A DNA stretch of 64,000 bases from assembly GCA_964432565.1 (NCBI GenBank), contig CAYSOA010000007.1, positions 1-64,000 of the forward strand. Direction: 5' to 3'. The notes beneath the pieces are model-generated. The model was not told the origin of the DNA and did not search any database. It was given only the letters and a program-made list of their open reading frames with translations. Each line of letters opens with the position of its first letter. The first letter of the stretch is position 1. Both the position numbers and the translations under genes were made by a program. Below, in pieces: positions 44,877 through 55,285 of the stretch. Source of the DNA: CAIOHW01 sp964432565. Lineage in GTDB: Bacteria > Bdellovibrionota > UBA1018.

Positions 44877-47243
44877 CTATGGAGCACCGTTTTCCCCCAA
44901 CGCAGGAACCGAAGCAGGAAGCTTGGCGCCCTCCGGAATCAGGCATTTCTTGAGCTCTGCCAGTGCTTCGGGAGTGAGAGGCTCTTCTTCGAAGTCCAGA
45001 GCACGATCCACGATGCTCCCTGCAAAGACGCGGGCGCCCCGCCCTGCGTCCCCCTGGATCTTTCCCATCACGGCACCCTTGAGGGAGTTGCTCCACTCCT
45101 CCCAACTGACCAAGTTCGCCCCCGGAGCCAACGCTCCCGGGGTGGAGCACCCGGCCGTCGCGAAGGCGGCGTCGGTAGCTGCGGTCAGGAACTGGCGATT
45201 GACCGTTTGCTTCGGGATCTCGCCAATCATCTTACCCAATCGAGTACCCCCCAGCTCCACGAGGCGATCGGGAATGAAGGCTTGGCCTCGCCCCCAAAGC
45301 ACATCGAGACCCCGACTCGCGAGGGCGGTCGTCATCAGACGCGCCGCGTGGGTGCCGCCACTTCCCGATGTGTAGGCGAACTTGTCGGTGAAATTTTCGG
45401 AATCCCAACGTCCCTTGAAGCCCTCTTCTAGAAACTCTCTTCCTGCGGCGAGAGTCTGAACGGAGAGATCCGTTGCCAGTGTCGTCCCCACCAGAGCCCC
45501 GGAGCGCACCCCTTTTTTCACAACCGTTGCACTGAAAGCCTTCTTCCGAAGCAGGTGACCCCCCGCTTTCTTGAGTCCGGTCTTGACGCCCGCCTTGATG
45601 AGAGTGGCCGCCCCCAAAGAGGCGAACGTAGTGGCGACATCAAAGGCGAACTCGCCAGCCAGCCAACCGATCTGCCTGTTTCGCTCCGAAATAATCACAG
45701 CGGATGTGGTGTTTGCGGCAGCGCGGTCGGCAAGTAGGGCATCTCCCGTTCCCCGAAGCTTGCCGCACTCGTTGAAATCCACCTTCATCGTCCCAAAAGG
45801 AGCCAGGCTATTCGCAGTCAAGGGCTCGCTCAGTCCCACCGCCTGACGCTGGCACTGCAGGCGCACCCACTGCAGATTGAGCCTTGTCAGATGCGCCTCC
45901 AGCTCTTCCTGTGAGACCGATCCTGGTTTTTCCTCGTGGCGCCCTTGAAGCTCCCCGAGAGAGGCCAGCTGCCCCAGATACTCTTTCTGCTCTGCGGCCA
46001 GACGTCCCGGGCTTCGCACCAGTTCCTCATAGGAGGCCAGCCCCAGCTTTTTGACCATCTCCTGACCGATGGCGTCGCTGACCGCCTGATTATGGGCTCT
46101 GGCTCGTTCCCCAGCGAGAGTCTTTTGCTCAGCGCGCCGAGTACGATGCTCCGGCGTAGCCTTCTCGGATAGCGGCATCTCCTGAAGGCGCTGCTCGAGT
46201 TCCGTGCCAGCGACTCGCGAGGTGAGCTCTCCCCAGACCTGCTCGGCGATTCCCCTCCTTGCCGGATCCTCTGCATCCAGATTCGACTTCAAGCCCTCAA
46301 GTTGCTCTCGTTGAAACTGCCGATCTCCTACAAAGAAGCCTGAAAACTGGAATAGTTTCTCCGCGTTCTTCTTCAACTCCTTGTTCTTTGATTTTTGTGT
46401 CAGATCCGAAAGCCCAGCTCGCAGCTGTTGCAGCTTCTCGGCGTGCCTGGGATGCAGGACCATTCTGCCACCAACCTCCCCGACCTCGGGCCGATAAAAG
46501 CCCAGCATCGAATCGAGAAGCACCAGGTTCAGGCCACCTCGCTCATCTCCGGGCGAGGCAATCGCCTCATAGCGCGCCATTCGCGACTGCAGTCGTTCCA
46601 TCGATGGGTTGAGGTTTCCTTCGGACCTCGAGTCCCTCATCTGATCCAGCCTGGCGATGGTCAGATCGGTTCGAGCCAGACGCCGAAGAACCGCGGGAAT
46701 CTCCCGGCCCCGTCGCGCCGAGTCCAGCTTCCTCAAGCTCTGAAACGACTCATCGAGAAGCACCCTCGCCTTGCGCTCAAACTCGTCGGCAACCGGACGA
46801 TCCTGCGCGCTCGCAATGGCGATCCGAACCGCCGTTTCAGCCTGTAGCCGTCCCGACTCCGAACGAAGATAGGCGTTCAGAACCGAGTCTGACCCTGAGG
46901 AGAGCCGAAAAGACGCCAAATCCTTTTGCGTGTCTTCGTAAAGCTCCCTCAGTCGGTACTCAAACTCGATTCCGCCGACACCAGGATTCCCCTCGATCCA
47001 GTTCTGCAAGGCGCGAAACCGGTCTTGAATCTTCTGCTCGGCCAATTCCAACGCAGCCAGCGATCTCAAACGCCTCGGCGTTTTCTTGTCCACGCACTCG
47101 GTGATGGATGGCTCTGTCGCCGAAACGGCAGAGGGAACGGGCTCCGTTAGCGCTGCCGAAGCAGGGTCATTGGCAAGGGCCGCTCCTTCGACCCGAAGTA
47201 GCCCAACCAAACCCACAAGAATGGAGACCCCATGGCGGCGCAT
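44877..47243 (-). CDS. Large secreted helical protein, unknown
   Basis: A 788-residue protein with signal sequence MRRHGVSILVGLVGLLRVEGAALA. The long N-terminal part (~50-500) is helical and charged (RFRALQNWIEGNPGVGGIEFEYRLRELYEDTQKDLASF). A hydrophobic, glycine-rich zone at ~525-620 (GWLAGEFAFDVATTFASLGAATLIKAGVKTG) may insert in or span a membrane. Cysteines are few (TECVDK, FNECGK, AGCSTPG, KKCLIP). I do not recognise a family. A toxin-like or pore-forming protein is one guess, but nothing proves it. ATG 47243 was preferred over TTG 47252. Confidence 0.6.
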   Translation of the reverse strand: MRRHGVSILVGLVGLLRVEGAALANDPASAALTEPVPSAVSATEPSITECVDKKTPRRLRSLAALELAEQKIQDRFRALQNWIEGNPGVGGIEFEYRLRELYEDTQKDLASFRLSSGSDSVLNAYLRSESGRLQAETAVRIAIASAQDRPVADEFERKARVLLDESFQSLRKLDSARRGREIPAVLRRLARTDLTIARLDQMRDSRSEGNLNPSMERLQSRMARYEAIASPGDERGGLNLVLLDSMLGFYRPEVGEVGGRMVLHPRHAEKLQQLRAGLSDLTQKSKNKELKKNAEKLFQFSGFFVGDRQFQREQLEGLKSNLDAEDPARRGIAEQVWGELTSRVAGTELEQRLQEMPLSEKATPEHRTRRAEQKTLAGERARAHNQAVSDAIGQEMVKKLGLASYEELVRSPGRLAAEQKEYLGQLASLGELQGRHEEKPGSVSQEELEAHLTRLNLQWVRLQCQRQAVGLSEPLTANSLAPFGTMKVDFNECGKLRGTGDALLADRAAANTTSAVIISERNRQIGWLAGEFAFDVATTFASLGAATLIKAGVKTGLKKAGGHLLRKKAFSATVVKKGVRSGALVGTTLATDLSVQTLAAGREFLEEGFKGRWDSENFTDKFAYTSGSGGTHAARLMTTALASRGLDVLWGRGQAFIPDRLVELGGTRLGKMIGEIPKQTVNRQFLTAATDAAFATAGCSTPGALAPGANLVSWEEWSNSLKGAVMGKIQGDAGRGARVFAGSIVDRALDFEEEPLTPEALAELKKCLIPEGAKLPASVPALGENGAP

Positions 47244-47311
47244 TCTACCCAACAGTGTACCATGCCGGACGCTCCCAAAAGCGTGTCGGTTCGGACACCC
47301 ATCGAGTTCAT

Positions 47312-48124
47312 TTAGGGGATGGTGATTTGGCGATCTATCCAGTCACAGACTCTTTGCAGAACCTGCTCCAACGCCCCGCAAAGTCGCTCAAAATTGGCCA
47401 AACTAGGTTCGAGAGTCGACTCATCCATGTAGAGAGCCCGATTCAGCTCGATCTGCACGGTATGATGCCCCTCTTCGGGCCTGCCGTATCTTTGGGTGAT
47501 TCTGCCACCCTTGTAGGGCCAGTTGCGAGCAACCCTGAAACCCCGCTCACTGAAAGCCTGCTCGATCCATTCTACAAAATCGGTTCGTGAGGACCGACCC
47601 TCAAGGTCTGAGACCACCACGTCGGGCCGCACCTGCCCCGCATCGGCATGCGCTGCGGTCCCCTGACTCGGCATACTATGGCAGTCGAGATGAAAAACTT
47701 CGCCCGCACCAGAGCAGCACTCCTCGATCACTCGGGCCACTTCAGCATGAAACGCATCGTGATAGCGATGCACCCACGCCTGGTGCAGTTCCTCAGACAT
47801 GGGCTTGGGCTGAAGCAGCTGTCCTCGCGTGCTTCGCACCCAGTGAAACCCCTTCGGGTGGGTGCCGGCCGGCAATGGGGCACCCTGAACTGAGGCCGCA
47901 TCGATATCTTCGGGATACCGATTCAAATCGACCGCGTAGCGATGCACCTTCGCAATCACGGTAGGAATCGAAAAGCGAGCACAGGCCGGACGATACAGTC
48001 GATCGACGAACCGATCGACATCCGAGTACAGGGTCCCGGCAGGAAGAGCCCTCAGCCAGTCGGCCTCAGGCGGAAGTTCTTCGCCAGAGTGAGGAATGGT
48101 CAAAAAGAGCGGGCGCGGCCTCAC
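47312..48124 (-). CDS. N-formylglutamate amidohydrolase family protein
   Basis: A 270-residue protein beginning with LFLTIPHSGEELP, the FGase family opening. Further motifs are VDRFVDRLY, HRYAVDLNRYPED, VFHLDCHSMPSQG and VQIELNRALYMDE. The family hydrolyses N-formyl amino acids (HutG/FGase) in histidine degradation and related routes. No hut genes are near, so the substrate is open. GTG 48124 is the start and no clear SD is visible. It is followed on the minus strand by the 788-residue orphan. Confidence 0.87.
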   Translation of the reverse strand: MRPRPLFLTIPHSGEELPPEADWLRALPAGTLYSDVDRFVDRLYRPACARFSIPTVIAKVHRYAVDLNRYPEDIDAASVQGAPLPAGTHPKGFHWVRSTRGQLLQPKPMSEELHQAWVHRYHDAFHAEVARVIEECCSGAGEVFHLDCHSMPSQGTAAHADAGQVRPDVVVSDLEGRSSRTDFVEWIEQAFSERGFRVARNWPYKGGRITQRYGRPEEGHHTVQIELNRALYMDESTLEPSLANFERLCGALEQVLQRVCDWIDRQITIP

Positions 48125-48133
48125 GAGTGAAAA

Positions 48134-48724
48134 TCAGAACTCCCAGCCAATACCGGCCATCGGCATCAGCAGGTCGGGGCTGGGCTCGGTTCCCGTGCCG
48201 AAGAGATACTGAAACGAAAGATTCAGCGTCGCACCGCCCCCAATTTGAACATCCAAGTCAACGCCAGGAGCAATGCCGAACCGGGAAGTGTTCGTGACAG
48301 CCTGGGAGACACTAAAGGTCTCGAGCGAAGAGGACAGAATCCCAAAGGCCAGTGACCCCGTGACTCGCGCACGTCCTTTTTTTAACGAGTAGGTTGGGGC
48401 CACACTGAAAAACCGCGAGTCAATGCTATTGGTCGTCGTATTCAGGGTCGAGCGATTCTCGAGGATGAGACGCCCCCCTGCCACCACCCCAAATCCGCCG
48501 CCAAGCTCAACACCCAAATCCAACCCGAAGGCCGGCGATGGGTCATTGGTGACAAACCCAAGACCGGAGAAAAAGCCGACTCCGCCCTTGATTCGAGCAT
48601 GAATGGCGCCCGCATCATTTCCACACTCACAAGAGCCCCTCTCGGCAGCCGAAGACACACCGGAAGCCACGACGACCAGAAGAAGGCTCAGCCATACCGT
48701 TTTCGACAGTCGAGAAATCATCAT
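48134..48724 (-). CDS. Predicted outer-membrane beta-barrel protein
   Basis: A ~196-residue protein with signal MMISRLSKTVWLSLLLVVVASGVSSA. A cysteine pair follows (GSCECG), then glycine-rich amphipathic strands (GVGFFSGLGFVTNDPSPAFGLDLGVELGGGFGVV, LNLSFQYLFGTG) ending AGIGWEF. It resembles small barrels of the OmpW/OM_channel type. It ends 9 bases before the amidohydrolase start, so both are likely co-transcribed. Confidence 0.6.
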   Translation of the reverse strand: MMISRLSKTVWLSLLLVVVASGVSSAAERGSCECGNDAGAIHARIKGGVGFFSGLGFVTNDPSPAFGLDLGVELGGGFGVVAGGRLILENRSTLNTTTNSIDSRFFSVAPTYSLKKGRARVTGSLAFGILSSSLETFSVSQAVTNTSRFGIAPGVDLDVQIGGGATLNLSFQYLFGTGTEPSPDLLMPMAGIGWEF

Positions 48725-48827
48725 ATTCCGATAATCTAAAGCATTTGAATGCCCGCGCAAGCGCAACCGGTGAGAACCCCGGGACGTGCATAATCAGACT
48801 ATTCATCTCCAGTTTTCTGGGTAGACT

Positions 48828-49238
48828 ATGAGAATGGTCTGTCAGCACATCGCCCGTCGCCCCTTACTCGTCCTCACCACTTTGCTCCTTCTCTCTTCGA
48901 GCCCTGATACGAGCGAAGCGCGAGGTCGCCCCAGCACTGGTCCGAGGTCACTCGAACAGGCTCAAGCCAAGATTGCAGAACAGCAAAAGCTCATCGGAAG
49001 CTTGAAGGCGAAGGCCGAAACCCTTTCAAAAGAGGTCAACCTACTCAGGGGGGATGCCTCTAGATACCCTCGGGCCCCGGCCAGCAGTTCGGGAGGCTGT
49101 TCGCAGACCGAACTGGCCACCATGCGCGACGTCCAAAATCAGATTTCGGATCGTCACGGTAAAATTCTCGAACTGCAGCGGCAAATCAAGAATCGGGACT
49201 CGCAGATCGACGCCCTCATCAGGCACATGAGACGCTGA
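48828..49238 (+). CDS. Secreted coiled-coil protein, paralogue A of a tandem pair
   Basis: A 136-residue secreted protein (signal MRMVCQHIARRPLLVLTTLLLLSSSPDTSEA). The mature part is a helical coiled coil (LEQAQAKIAEQQKLIGSLKAKAETLSKEVNLL), then RAPASSSGGCS and a second helix ending KNRDSQIDALIRHMRR. The single cysteine sits in the hinge between helices and could form disulfide-linked oligomers. It is a tandem paralogue of the next gene, 23 bases downstream, sharing the cysteine hinge and the C-terminal block. Function unknown. Confidence 0.65.
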   Translation: MRMVCQHIARRPLLVLTTLLLLSSSPDTSEARGRPSTGPRSLEQAQAKIAEQQKLIGSLKAKAETLSKEVNLLRGDASRYPRAPASSSGGCSQTELATMRDVQNQISDRHGKILELQRQIKNRDSQIDALIRHMRR

Positions 49239-49261
49239 ACCCCAGCTTCAGGAGACGAACC

Positions 49262-49663
49262 ATGGCTTTTCGACGACTCACCAAAACCTTGATCGCCCAA
49301 ACGCTCGCCCTCGCCGTTATTTTTCTTGGGGGCCTCCGCGTCACCTCCCACGCCGCCGACAACTCCGCCGTAAAGCTTCTATCGGCACAACAGCAAATTG
49401 CGGCTCAAACCATGCAGATTTCTGTCCTCAATACCCAGATCTCCGCCATGACGATGGAATCACAAAGACTGAAAAAGCAAATCGAAGAGGCACGTCGTGC
49501 ACCCGCCAGCTCGGGACGCGGCTGCTCTTCGGCAGAGCTGCAAACCATGCGAAACCAGCAGGATCAGTTATCGAAGCTCAACATGCAGATTCTCGAGCTC
49601 GAGCGACAGGTCAAGAATCGAGACTCGCAAATTGATGCCCTCATCCGGCAGATGAAACGTTAG
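49262..49663 (+). CDS. Secreted coiled-coil protein, paralogue B of a tandem pair
   Basis: A 133-residue secreted protein (signal ends TSHAADN). It shares RAPASSxGxGCSxxEL and ILELxRQxKNRDSQIDALIRxMxR with paralogue A, while the N-terminal coil (ISVLNTQISAMTMESQRLKKQIEEA) differs. This implies duplication and divergence with a constrained C terminus. SD AGGAG lies 7 bases upstream. The 3' end overlaps the minus-strand exporter gene by 4 bp. Confidence 0.65.
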   Translation: MAFRRLTKTLIAQTLALAVIFLGGLRVTSHAADNSAVKLLSAQQQIAAQTMQISVLNTQISAMTMESQRLKKQIEEARRAPASSGRGCSSAELQTMRNQQDQLSKLNMQILELERQVKNRDSQIDALIRQMKR

Positions 49664-50757
49664 CTTGAACAGACAGCGTCGCTCGCTCTCAACCGAGGGC
49701 GCACCCAGCTCCGAAATCTTCGCGGAGTGTAGGCTCGCTTTGACACCAAAACCACGCCCGCCACGAACGCGAATGTTCCGATGACTCCGCTCCACATCGG
49801 ATCAAGGGCATGATCTCTCGATAAAAGCACGGTCAGCAATGACCCCGTACCGACCATGACCTCCTTCGTGAAAAGATACCCTTCGGACTGGGCAATTCGG
49901 TCATAACGGCTCAGCGCACACTCCCCGAGGGTCAGCAGACCGATCCAGAGGCCCGCGAAGACGGGGTATTGCACACGAAACATCGAGGGCAGCGCCAAAA
50001 GAACCATTGCAGACCCCGCGACCGTGAAGGTGAGCCGTGGCGAATGTCCATCCAGCCACCGCATCACGCGGTGCTGAACCAGAATCACTCCGACACTATT
50101 GATCATGACCATTGTCCCAAACCAGGATGGCAGCACTCCGGTTTTCGCCAGTAGAACCTGTGGGAGAATCGTGAAGACTCCCGTCAGTTTCACCCCAGTG
50201 GCGACCCCGATCAACCCCCACCCCAGAGTCGCGCTCAGGCGAAAGTTCCTCGGCTTCTCCGGTTGACTCTCGCCTCCCAAAAGCCCACTCCATGAAGACG
50301 GCGACATCCTAAACGCCAGAACCAGTGAAACCAGAAGGCAGCCCACCATCGCCAGCAGCATCGAAATTCGCCCCGAAATCAGTAGGAGCAGCGCACCGGA
50401 CACCAGGCTTCCGAGGTTGAGCGAAACCTTGTTGTCGGCCGCCCCCCGGCTGGTCTGCGATAAGACCAGCTTGGCAACATATCCCGACACGGCCATGCCC
50501 AGGGCAATCAAGAACATACTGATGACATCCACTGAACAGAGCGCCCAGAGCCCTCCAGAAAGTGCAGAAACCAGAGACCATTTCATTGCACTGGCCGCAC
50601 CTCGCAGAAGAAAAAGCGGCGCCATCAATAGCAGTGCCCGATAGCCAACGGCGAGAACCAGGTGTGAGCCGGTATCCGCCCAGACGTTCACCTTGGAGAG
50701 CAACACAAACAAGACTGCCGCTGTCAGCAGCCGGATCCACATCAATGAAGATTTCAT
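49660..50757 (-). CDS. MFS-like exporter, third gene of the oxygenase/ATP-grasp operon
   Basis: A 365-residue protein with about 11-12 hydrophobic segments (for example LLTAAVLFVLLSKVNVWA and VSGALLLLISGRISMLLAMVGCLLVSLVLAF) and positive loops such as RMSPSS. The organisation fits a major-facilitator-type permease, though no full MFS signature is seen and the family call is tentative. Its ATG overlaps the ATP-grasp stop (ATGA), so it is translationally coupled as the last gene. An exporter of the pathway product is the likely role. Confidence 0.6.
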   Translation of the reverse strand: MKSSLMWIRLLTAAVLFVLLSKVNVWADTGSHLVLAVGYRALLLMAPLFLLRGAASAMKWSLVSALSGGLWALCSVDVISMFLIALGMAVSGYVAKLVLSQTSRGAADNKVSLNLGSLVSGALLLLISGRISMLLAMVGCLLVSLVLAFRMSPSSWSGLLGGESQPEKPRNFRLSATLGWGLIGVATGVKLTGVFTILPQVLLAKTGVLPSWFGTMVMINSVGVILVQHRVMRWLDGHSPRLTFTVAGSAMVLLALPSMFRVQYPVFAGLWIGLLTLGECALSRYDRIAQSEGYLFTKEVMVGTGSLLTVLLSRDHALDPMWSGVIGTFAFVAGVVLVSKRAYTPRRFRSWVRPRLRASDAVCSS

Positions 50758-52007
50758 TGGCGCACCATTATTTTTGAAAGAATCAGTTGCTCCGCCTCGG
50801 CGAGTTTGCGCTGGAGCTGACCAGCGTCCGGGTCGCGAAGCGCAACAAACGCGAGGAAATCAGAGTTGTCGCGGGGATTATCCCGAACGACATCCCCGGG
50901 ACGTTTGAGCACGGAGAGCCGGAACTCGTCTTTACCGAAACGCTCAGAAAGCTCCGCTTCGATTACAGAGACGGGAATGTCCCGAAGAATGCCACCTTTA
51001 TGCGAAATGACTCCACGGACTCCGGCATAATTCTGAAGCGCAGGCAATGAAGCGGCTCCCCCGCTGCCCGCACAATGATCAATCCAGGCAGCCCACGGAT
51101 CAAACCCGTCAAACGCCCAGCTGGCGAGATCCCAGATCCACATCCCCGCCGGACGACGATTGGGCTCGACGCTGGCAACCCTCCCGTCCGGCAACAAGAA
51201 AAACTCATGATGAAATGCGCCACCTCTCGAGCCGAGCCCTCGAGTAATATCCGAGAAGAGCTCCAGCACGGAAGGGTAGCGATCCGAAGAAAGAGGGGCG
51301 GGAATGATATGTTGGTATTCGGCTCGATAGGCTCCGCTGGTGGTGAACTTCTGGGTGATCCAGTAGTTTCCAGCAACGCCATCGAAACTGTACTCATCAG
51401 AGAGGCCGAGCAGCTCCTCACAGATGACTCCTCTTGAAAGGAGATCCAGATGATCCACAAACCACCTATCGAGATCCTCAAATGAGCTGATCTTCATGCA
51501 GCCGCGACTGTTGCCTTCCGAGGTGGGCTTCAAGAAGAAGGCCCCGTACTCCTGAAAGAATGACTCGACTTCCGCGCGCTCGGTGGCAACACGATAACCA
51601 GGCTTCTTGTAAAGCTTGCTGGATACGGCGAGCGTGCCCTCAAGCTTTCGAAACAGAGCTTTGTTGAGCATCGCTGCAGCAGTTTCCAAATTATCACCGA
51701 CAAGACCGAATGCCCTTGCCGCATGAGCTGCTCCAACGACCCCTTTGTCCGAAAACGGCAGGCAGCCCACAAGCTGAAGCTCTCGCTCGACAAGGAATTC
51801 TCGGAGAGCGCCGACGACCTTCGGATCCTCCGGAGGGTGATCCAGACAAAATGTCGCGAGCTCGCGATCGGCATCAACGATTCCCTCCTTGATCAGCAAC
51901 AGCTCTGCCCCGACTCGGAAGCGGACCATCTCTCGGATTTTCGCCACATCGTAGCTTCGTGTGTTGTTGTAGCCAAATACTGCCATGACTTTATTTGCCG
52001 TAATCAC
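50754..52007 (-). CDS. ATP-grasp ligase, likely amino-acid or dipeptide ligase
   Basis: A 417-residue ATP-grasp protein. Nucleotide and metal motifs are visible: FLKPTSEGNSRG (158-169), EELLGLSDEYSFDG (198-210), HHEFFLLPDG (266-275) and EPNRRPAGMW (281-290, the E..NR metal/phosphate site). This is the pattern of L-amino-acid ligases and carnosine-synthase-like enzymes that join carboxylates to amines using ATP. GTG 52007 overlaps the oxygenase stop (GTGA) with AGGAG 7 bases upstream, and ATG 51986 is an alternative. Substrates are unknown. Confidence 0.8.
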   Translation of the reverse strand: MITANKVMAVFGYNNTRSYDVAKIREMVRFRVGAELLLIKEGIVDADRELATFCLDHPPEDPKVVGALREFLVERELQLVGCLPFSDKGVVGAAHAARAFGLVGDNLETAAAMLNKALFRKLEGTLAVSSKLYKKPGYRVATERAEVESFFQEYGAFFLKPTSEGNSRGCMKISSFEDLDRWFVDHLDLLSRGVICEELLGLSDEYSFDGVAGNYWITQKFTTSGAYRAEYQHIIPAPLSSDRYPSVLELFSDITRGLGSRGGAFHHEFFLLPDGRVASVEPNRRPAGMWIWDLASWAFDGFDPWAAWIDHCAGSGGAASLPALQNYAGVRGVISHKGGILRDIPVSVIEAELSERFGKDEFRLSVLKRPGDVVRDNPRDNSDFLAFVALRDPDAGQLQRKLAEAEQLILSKIMVRQ

Positions 52008-52966
52008 ACCTTGACTCCTTTGCTCCGAATGAGAATTCGCGAGGCCTCACCGTCGGTGAGTAAGACCGGATTCAATGCCGAACGGCCGTGAAGCACTTTA
52101 TAATTGGACAGCAGCCCGACCGATCCGGTCGTTGGACTTGAGGAGACCGGCTTGACTCTCCCGATCTGGGATCTCATCTTTGCCAGCAGGCGCTCGCCGC
52201 GTCGATCAAGCATCCTCATGCGAGGCCCTTCGGAGTCGACGCGAAAGTCCAGTCGCAGCCCCAGCCCCTCTTCTGAGTCAACCCGAAGTACGGGTTTTCG
52301 TGCCTCCATCAGACGTCCCTTCACATTTCTTCCCGAGACATAGATGGCTTCGGACACCGCGAGCAATCCGAGCTCCTCGTTCGATAGGCATCCAACGACG
52401 TCGGCAACCCTCCAAAACCACGTGGGTGTGCTGCTCGTGTCTCTGCAAACGGTCAGGCACATTGCATTGACGGCCCGGTCCTCGTACAGGTCATCGCTGT
52501 GCGGCCGGATCCCTCCATGACCGCGCCCCCAATCCGTGACAGACTCACCACTCCCTTCGACCGGAAAAAGCTCCTTATGATCCTCATAGGGGTAGGAGAT
52601 GTCCGTAATACCGGCCAGCTCGGCAAAAACCTCATGAACCATTGTCGCCAGTGTCTTGTCTGGAATCGAGAATGCCCGCTCCACCAGTAGTGCCGCCACG
52701 CGATGGCTCTTGCGTCCGAGGTTTTGCAGAAGCTCGAGCTCAGCGGGCTTGATTGCCTCAAGGATGATCCGCCTCAGCCTCGCCTGAAGTCGTCCCGGCG
52801 GCAGTTCTGGATCTCGAAGACGCCACCACTCATCCACTAGACTTCCTAGATACGAAAAATCGACCCGAACGACGCGCTCCTGCGCCAATTCGGCCCGAAT
52901 CAAAGACCCCAGAACGTCCCAATGATTCACGGGCTGGTCTTCGGCCCAAAGTTCGATTGCCTGCAT
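52004..52966 (-). CDS. Fe(II)/2-oxoglutarate-dependent oxygenase, clavaminate synthase/TauD-like
   Basis: A 320-residue enzyme. The iron-binding facial triad is visible as HSD (His156, Asp158 in RPHSDDLYED) and the distal His293 in NYKVLHGRSA. The following ASRILIRS (308-315) supplies the arginine that binds 2-oxoglutarate. The family includes VioC, AsnO and clavaminate synthase, which hydroxylate free amino acids or small amides. ATG 52966 has AGGAGG 8 bases upstream, which rejects the longer frame. It is the first gene of the operon, about 210 bases from the groEL terminator. Confidence 0.85.
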   Translation of the reverse strand: MQAIELWAEDQPVNHWDVLGSLIRAELAQERVVRVDFSYLGSLVDEWWRLRDPELPPGRLQARLRRIILEAIKPAELELLQNLGRKSHRVAALLVERAFSIPDKTLATMVHEVFAELAGITDISYPYEDHKELFPVEGSGESVTDWGRGHGGIRPHSDDLYEDRAVNAMCLTVCRDTSSTPTWFWRVADVVGCLSNEELGLLAVSEAIYVSGRNVKGRLMEARKPVLRVDSEEGLGLRLDFRVDSEGPRMRMLDRRGERLLAKMRSQIGRVKPVSSSPTTGSVGLLSNYKVLHGRSALNPVLLTDGEASRILIRSKGVKV

Positions 52967-53175
52967 TTTGACTTCCTCCTCAGGTTTGCAGATGGGATGA
53001 CGCCATGAGCAAGCCCCGGACCAGAATCGAACCAGCAGAAACAGTAATGATTTCAAGACAAAGCAGAATCGAGACCGACCCTCCGACGGCCCTTGCCAAC
53101 AAGTACTGTCGGGAAGCACCTACAGTTCAATCGTCGTGAAGAAGGATCAGACCGCGGCGCGTCCCAATACGGACA

Positions 53176-53208
53176 TAAAAAAAGCCCCCGGGATCTCTCC
53201 CGGGGGCT
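53176..53208 (-). terminator. Intrinsic terminator of groESL
   Basis: AGCCCCCGGGA (53183-53193) and TCCCGGGGGCT (53198-53208) form a perfect 11-bp stem with a 4-base loop. Read on the minus strand, six or more T follow. Confidence 0.93.
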
Positions 53209-53233
53209 TCACGTTTTCGCGTTGGCGAAACGA

Positions 53234-54886
<1,653 letters not shown>

Positions 54887-54910
54887 GTTCATGCCTCCTT
54901 GAGTTTTCGA

Positions 54911-55198
54911 TTAGTTCAGGACGCCGAGGATGTCTTCCTCGCGCATCATCAGGAATTCTTCGCCGTCGATCTTGATCTCGGTGCCGGCATACTTGCCAAA
55001 AAGGACGCGATCGCCCTTCTTGACGTCCAGCGGACGGACCTTGCCGTCTTCGGCAATGCGGCCCTGGCCGACGGCGATGATTTCACCCTGAATGGGCTTT
55101 TCCTTGGCAGTGTCGGGGATGATGATCCCCCCCTTGGAGCGCTCTTCTTCGGTAAAGCGCTTAACCAGAACGCGATCATGAAGCGGACGTACTTGCAT
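54911..55198 (-). CDS. groES: Co-chaperonin GroES
   Basis: The 95-residue lid of the chaperonin. It contains MQVRPLHDRVLVKR, the mobile loop EEERSKGGIIIPDTAKEKP and KKGDRVLFGKYAGTEIKIDG. AGGAGG lies 9 bases before the ATG. Its promoter and an unusual inverted repeat lie just upstream (55211-55285). Confidence 0.97.
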   Translation of the reverse strand: MQVRPLHDRVLVKRFTEEERSKGGIIIPDTAKEKPIQGEIIAVGQGRIAEDGKVRPLDVKKGDRVLFGKYAGTEIKIDGEEFLMMREEDILGVLN

Positions 55199-55210
55199 GG
55201 TTCATATCCT

Positions 55211-55285
55211 CCTTAAATTTGAAGACTGCCCGTATATTGGTCACCCCCTGAGAATTGTCAACTTGGGGTCGTCGCAAATTTAAGG
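55211..55285. repeat. Inverted repeat flanking the groESL promoter
   Basis: CCTTAAATTTG (55211-55221) and CAAATTTAAGG (55275-55285) are perfect 11-bp arms 53 bp apart. They enclose the candidate promoter, and one arm ends at the groES SD. Centre spacing is 64 bp, about six helical turns. This is not CIRCE (TTAGCACTC-N9-GAGTGCTAA). Confidence 0.6.
55232..55261 (-). promoter_or_regulatory. Candidate sigma-70 promoter of groESL
   Basis: On the minus strand TTGACA (55256-55261), 17 bases, then AATATA (55233-55238), upstream of groES. The -35 is perfect and the -10 is acceptable. Confidence 0.6.
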
